From Diaphorobacter aerolatus (GTDB lineage Bacteria; Pseudomonadota; Gammaproteobacteria; Burkholderiales; Burkholderiaceae_C), in contig NZ_CP060783.1 of the NCBI RefSeq assembly GCF_014489535.1, forward strand, positions 1,984,001 to 2,048,000: a stretch of DNA of 64,000 nt, read 5' to 3'. Every line of letters begins with the position of its first letter. The first letter of the stretch is position 1. The translations under genes were made by a program, and so were the position numbers. Below are positions 61,546 to 64,000 of this stretch, piece after piece. The notes under the pieces are model-generated. The model did no database searches. It saw only the letters and a program-made list of their open reading frames with translations, and was not told the origin of the DNA.

Positions 61546-63272
61546 AAAAAGTCCTGATTGCCAACCGTGGCGAGATCGCCGTGCGCGTCGCGCGCGCCTG
61601 CGCCGACTACGGCGTGAAATCCGTCGCCCTCTATGCCGACTCCGACATCGACGCGCAACACGTGCGCATGGCCGACGAGGCCTTTGGCCTTCAGGGCGAG
61701 CGTCCGGCAGACAGTTATCTCAACATCGCGAAGATCATCGACATCGCGAAGCGAAGCGGCGCCGATGCCGTGCATCCGGGCTACGGCTTTCTCTCCGAGA
61801 GCGAGTCCTTTGCGCAAGCCGTGCTCGACGCAGGCCTCGTCTGGATCGGCCCGAGGCCCGAGACCATCGCCCTGCTCGGCGACAAGGTGAGCGCGCGCAA
61901 GGTGGCGCTCGATGTGGGCGCGCCCCTGGTGGCGGGCACCCAGGATCCGGTGAAGGATGCGGGCGAGGTGCTGGCTTTCGCCGAGCAGCACGGCCTGCCG
62001 ATCATCATCAAGGCGGCATTCGGCGGCGGCGGTCGCGGCATGAAGATTGCGTGGCGCATGGACGAGGTCGAAGAGCTGTTCGCGTCCGCCACGCGCGAGG
62101 CCATCACCGCCTTCGGTCGCGGCGAATGCTTCGTCGAGCAGTTCCTCGACAAGCCGCGCCACATCGAGGCTCAGGTCATCGCCGACACGCACGGCAACGT
62201 GGTGGTACTCGGCACGCGCGACTGCTCGCTGCAGCGCCGCAATCAAAAGCTGGTCGAGGAAGCGCCCGCGCCGTTCATCACCGATGAGCAGCGCGAGCGC
62301 ATCCACCAGTCCGCGCGCGACATCTGCGCCAAGGCGGGCTACGTGAGCGCGGGCACGGTCGAGTACCTGCTGAGCCAGAGCGGCGCGATCTCGTTTCTCG
62401 AAGTCAACACGCGGCTCCAGGTCGAGCATCCGGTGACGGAGCAGACCACCGGTGTCGATCTCGTGGTCGAGCAACTGCGCGTGGCCGATGGCCTGCCGCT
62501 GTCGATCACCGCAACGCCAGAGTCCGAGGGCCATGCGATCGAATTCCGCATCAACGCCGAGGACGTGGGTCGCGGCTTCCTGCCCACACCCGGCCGGATC
62601 ACGCGTTTCGACGCACCGGGCGGCCCGGGCGTTCGCGTCGATTCTGGCGTGCAGGCGGGATCGGTGGTCTCGGGCTCGTTCGATTCGATGATGGCCAAGC
62701 TCATCGTCACCGGTGCCACGCGCGAACAGGCGCTGGTGCGCGCGCGCCGCGCGCTGAAGGAATTCCACATCGAGGGCGTGGCGTCGGTCCTGCCGTTTCA
62801 CCGCGCGGTGCTCGAACAGGCAGATTTCGATGGCGCTCAGGGTTTCAAGGTTCACACGCGCTGGATCGAGACCGAGTTCAACGAACCGCTCGCCGCCGCC
62901 GTGCGCGCCGAGCCGCTTGCCGACCTGTCGCTGACCCGCACGGCCATCGAGATCGATGGCAGGCGCGTGTCGCTCGGCCTGCCCGCTGCGCTGCTCGGCA
63001 CGCTGTCGGCAGCGCCCGGCGCGGCGAACGCGGCATCCACCCATGCGGCTGCGGCCACCGATCCCGACGTCGTCGAATCGCCCATCGCGGGCAACCTGCA
63101 TGCCTGGAAGGTGCAGGACGGGGACGCGGTCAAGGAGGGCGACGTGATTGCCGTGATGGAGGCGATGAAGATGGAAATGCAGGTCACCGCGCACAAGAGC
63201 GGAAAGATTGCATTGCTGGCCCAACCCGGCACCGCGCAGACGCTCGGCGCAGCGCTCGCACGCATCGCATGA
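61542..63272 (+). CDS. biotin carboxylase with C-terminal biotinyl domain
   Basis: A 576-aa protein. The biotin carboxylase part (1 to about 445) shows [50 protein letters not shown] (ATP-grasp Gly-rich loop) and [16 protein letters not shown]. The C-terminal part is a biotin-carrier domain with [14 protein letters not shown] (biotinyl Lys about 543). This is an AccC-AccB-like fusion as in acyl-CoA carboxylase alpha subunits, but no carboxyltransferase gene lies here. Its start overlaps pxpBC by 4 bp, so it belongs to the pyroglutamate operon; its real substrate there is unclear. Confidence 0.9.
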   Translation: MKKVLIANRGEIAVRVARACADYGVKSVALYADSDIDAQHVRMADEAFGLQGERPADSYLNIAKIIDIAKRSGADAVHPGYGFLSESESFAQAVLDAGLVWIGPRPETIALLGDKVSARKVALDVGAPLVAGTQDPVKDAGEVLAFAEQHGLPIIIKAAFGGGGRGMKIAWRMDEVEELFASATREAITAFGRGECFVEQFLDKPRHIEAQVIADTHGNVVVLGTRDCSLQRRNQKLVEEAPAPFITDEQRERIHQSARDICAKAGYVSAGTVEYLLSQSGAISFLEVNTRLQVEHPVTEQTTGVDLVVEQLRVADGLPLSITATPESEGHAIEFRINAEDVGRGFLPTPGRITRFDAPGGPGVRVDSGVQAGSVVSGSFDSMMAKLIVTGATREQALVRARRALKEFHIEGVASVLPFHRAVLEQADFDGAQGFKVHTRWIETEFNEPLAAAVRAEPLADLSLTRTAIEIDGRRVSLGLPAALLGTLSAAPGAANAASTHAAAATDPDVVESPIAGNLHAWKVQDGDAVKEGDVIAVMEAMKMEMQVTAHKSGKIALLAQPGTAQTLGAALARIA

Positions 63273-63363
63273 CGGCGTGAAGGCGGCGGCAGGAGACGGC
63301 CCCGCGCCTCGCATCCTCGCCTCACATTCTCTTTTTTCAACCACCACTATTTCAACGAGACAT

Positions 63364-64000
63364 ATGAACAAGACACCGATGAAGAGACGCTCCCTGCTGG
63401 CGATGGCCGCCGCGACCGCCGCCGTGCTGATGGCTCCCACGGCACACGCGCAGGCGAACTACCCCGACAAGCCGATCCGCCTGATCATTCCGTTTGCGGC
63501 GGGCGGCTCGGTCGACATGGTCGGCCGCATCATCAGCGAGATACTGACCAAGCAACTCAACGCCACCGTCATCGTCGAGAACGTTCCCGGCGCAGCGGGC
63601 GTGGTGGGCGCGCAAAAGGTGGTCAGTTCCAAGCCCGACGGCTATACGCTGATGGCCGGGTCGAGCAACGAAATGGCTGGCACGAAGTTCGTGAACGCCG
63701 CGCAGAAATACGACCCCGCCGTCGATCTGACGCCGATCGGCCTTGCGGCCATCGCTCCGAACATCTGGGTGGCGGGCGCGAACATGAAGGTCAAGAACGT
63801 CGAGGAATTCGTCGCGCTCGCCAAGGCCAATCCCGGCAAGTACAGCTACGGCAGCCCCGGCATCGGCTCCACGCCGCACTTTTCGGGCGAGCTGATCAAG
63901 AAGATCGCGGGCGTGGAAGTCGCGCACATTCCCTACAAGGGCTCGGCCGCAATGGTCAGCGATCTCGCGGGCGGGACGCTGGACTTCGGCGTGATCTCGC
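63364..64000 (+). CDS. Bug-family (TctC) periplasmic substrate-binding protein, 3' end outside window
   Basis: The first 212 residues of a tripartite tricarboxylate transporter binding protein. A signal peptide with MKRRSLLAMAAATAAV ends near AHAQA. Then YPDKPIRLIIPFAAGGSVDM, VVENVPGAAGVVGAQKV and FSGELIKKIAGVEVAHIPYK, GSAAMVSDLAGG follow, all typical Bug blocks. These extracytoplasmic receptors are greatly expanded in Comamonadaceae and Bordetella and bind small organic acids. In this operon the ligand may be 5-oxoproline or another organic acid. TctA/TctB genes are not seen before the window ends. Confidence 0.92.
   Translation, partial: MNKTPMKRRSLLAMAAATAAVLMAPTAHAQANYPDKPIRLIIPFAAGGSVDMVGRIISEILTKQLNATVIVENVPGAAGVVGAQKVVSSKPDGYTLMAGSSNEMAGTKFVNAAQKYDPAVDLTPIGLAAIAPNIWVAGANMKVKNVEEFVALAKANPGKYSYGSPGIGSTPHFSGELIKKIAGVEVAHIPYKGSAAMVSDLAGGTLDFGVIS

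Noticed and set aside
61392..63440. 682-codon minus-strand frame opposite the biotin carboxylase
   Set aside because: Shadow; the plus strand has complete ATP-grasp and biotinyl motifs.

Overview
The window is about 64 kb of GC-rich, densely packed bacterial chromosome. Gene content, codon use and neighbours fit a betaproteobacterium of the Comamonadaceae (Comamonas, Delftia, Acidovorax or Diaphorobacter type). Pointers are the Bug-family binding protein, the pyroglutamate operon with a PxpB-PxpC fusion, the hpd-phhA pair, and the style of the IS elements and intergenic repeats. No rRNA, tRNA or CRISPR array was seen.

Layout. 1-2 kb: tyrosine/phenylalanine catabolism (hpd, phhA). 2-4 kb: a lipase-like hydrolase and an MBL-fold hydrolase. 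4.2-8.3 kb: iron uptake (Fur-like box, TonB-dependent siderophore receptor, PiuC, PepSY protein, cytochrome b561). 8.3-12.8 kb: an intergenic repeat, slt, 5-FCL, queC, GST. 12.8-15 kb: an IS630 transposase gene with an IS481 element sitting at its stop codon. 15-22.2 kb: an accessory island (below). 22.2-23.3 kb: an internally deleted IS5-type transposase. 23.5-32.4 kb: cca, trxC, trehalose genes (otsB, GH15, otsA), ROK kinase, PPK2. 32.4-39.9 kb: MidA-like methyltransferase, folM-like SDR, folB, ttcA, lipoprotein, phosphatase, D-threonine aldolase-like enzyme, NAD(P)H oxidoreductase. 40.1-48 kb: a five-gene SWIM/DUF5691/MoxR/DUF5682/VWA operon. 48.1-49.9 kb: a fatty-acid-hydroxylase/YhhN fusion. 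49.9-54.6 kb: a magnesium locus with a long leader that holds a short DPDP-rich ORF resembling enterobacterial MgtL, then mgtA and mgtC. 54.6-55.7 kb: ruvB. 55.7-64 kb: a pyroglutamate locus (GntR regulator, DUF969/DUF979 permease, pcp, pxpA, pxpBC, biotin carboxylase, Bug protein).

The strongest candidate for an undescribed system is the island at 15.0-22.1 kb. It lacks an integrase, is bounded by IS elements, and carries an imperfect 70-75 bp direct repeat at both edges. On the minus strand, five genes overlap or nearly abut: an acyl-carrier-like protein, an XRE regulator, an ImmA/IrrE (M78) metallopeptidase carrying a C-terminal chagasin-like domain, a papain-like C1 peptidase without propeptide, and a thymidylate-synthase-like protein. 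Chagasin is a papain inhibitor, so the operon encodes a protease, its probable inhibitor and a metalloprotease that could remove the inhibitor. Converging on it is a plus-strand cassette of DUF4031, a long MazG-like protein and a uracil-DNA-glycosylase-like protein. A SLATT two-helix membrane protein and a second XRE regulator lie beside that cassette. A stress- or phage-triggered conflict system is my inference.

Quality caveat. Twelve genes are interrupted at thirteen sites, and at every one a single missing base restores the expected protein. This uniform pattern points to indel errors in the assembly rather than to decay, so those genes are annotated as intact-but-frameshifted.
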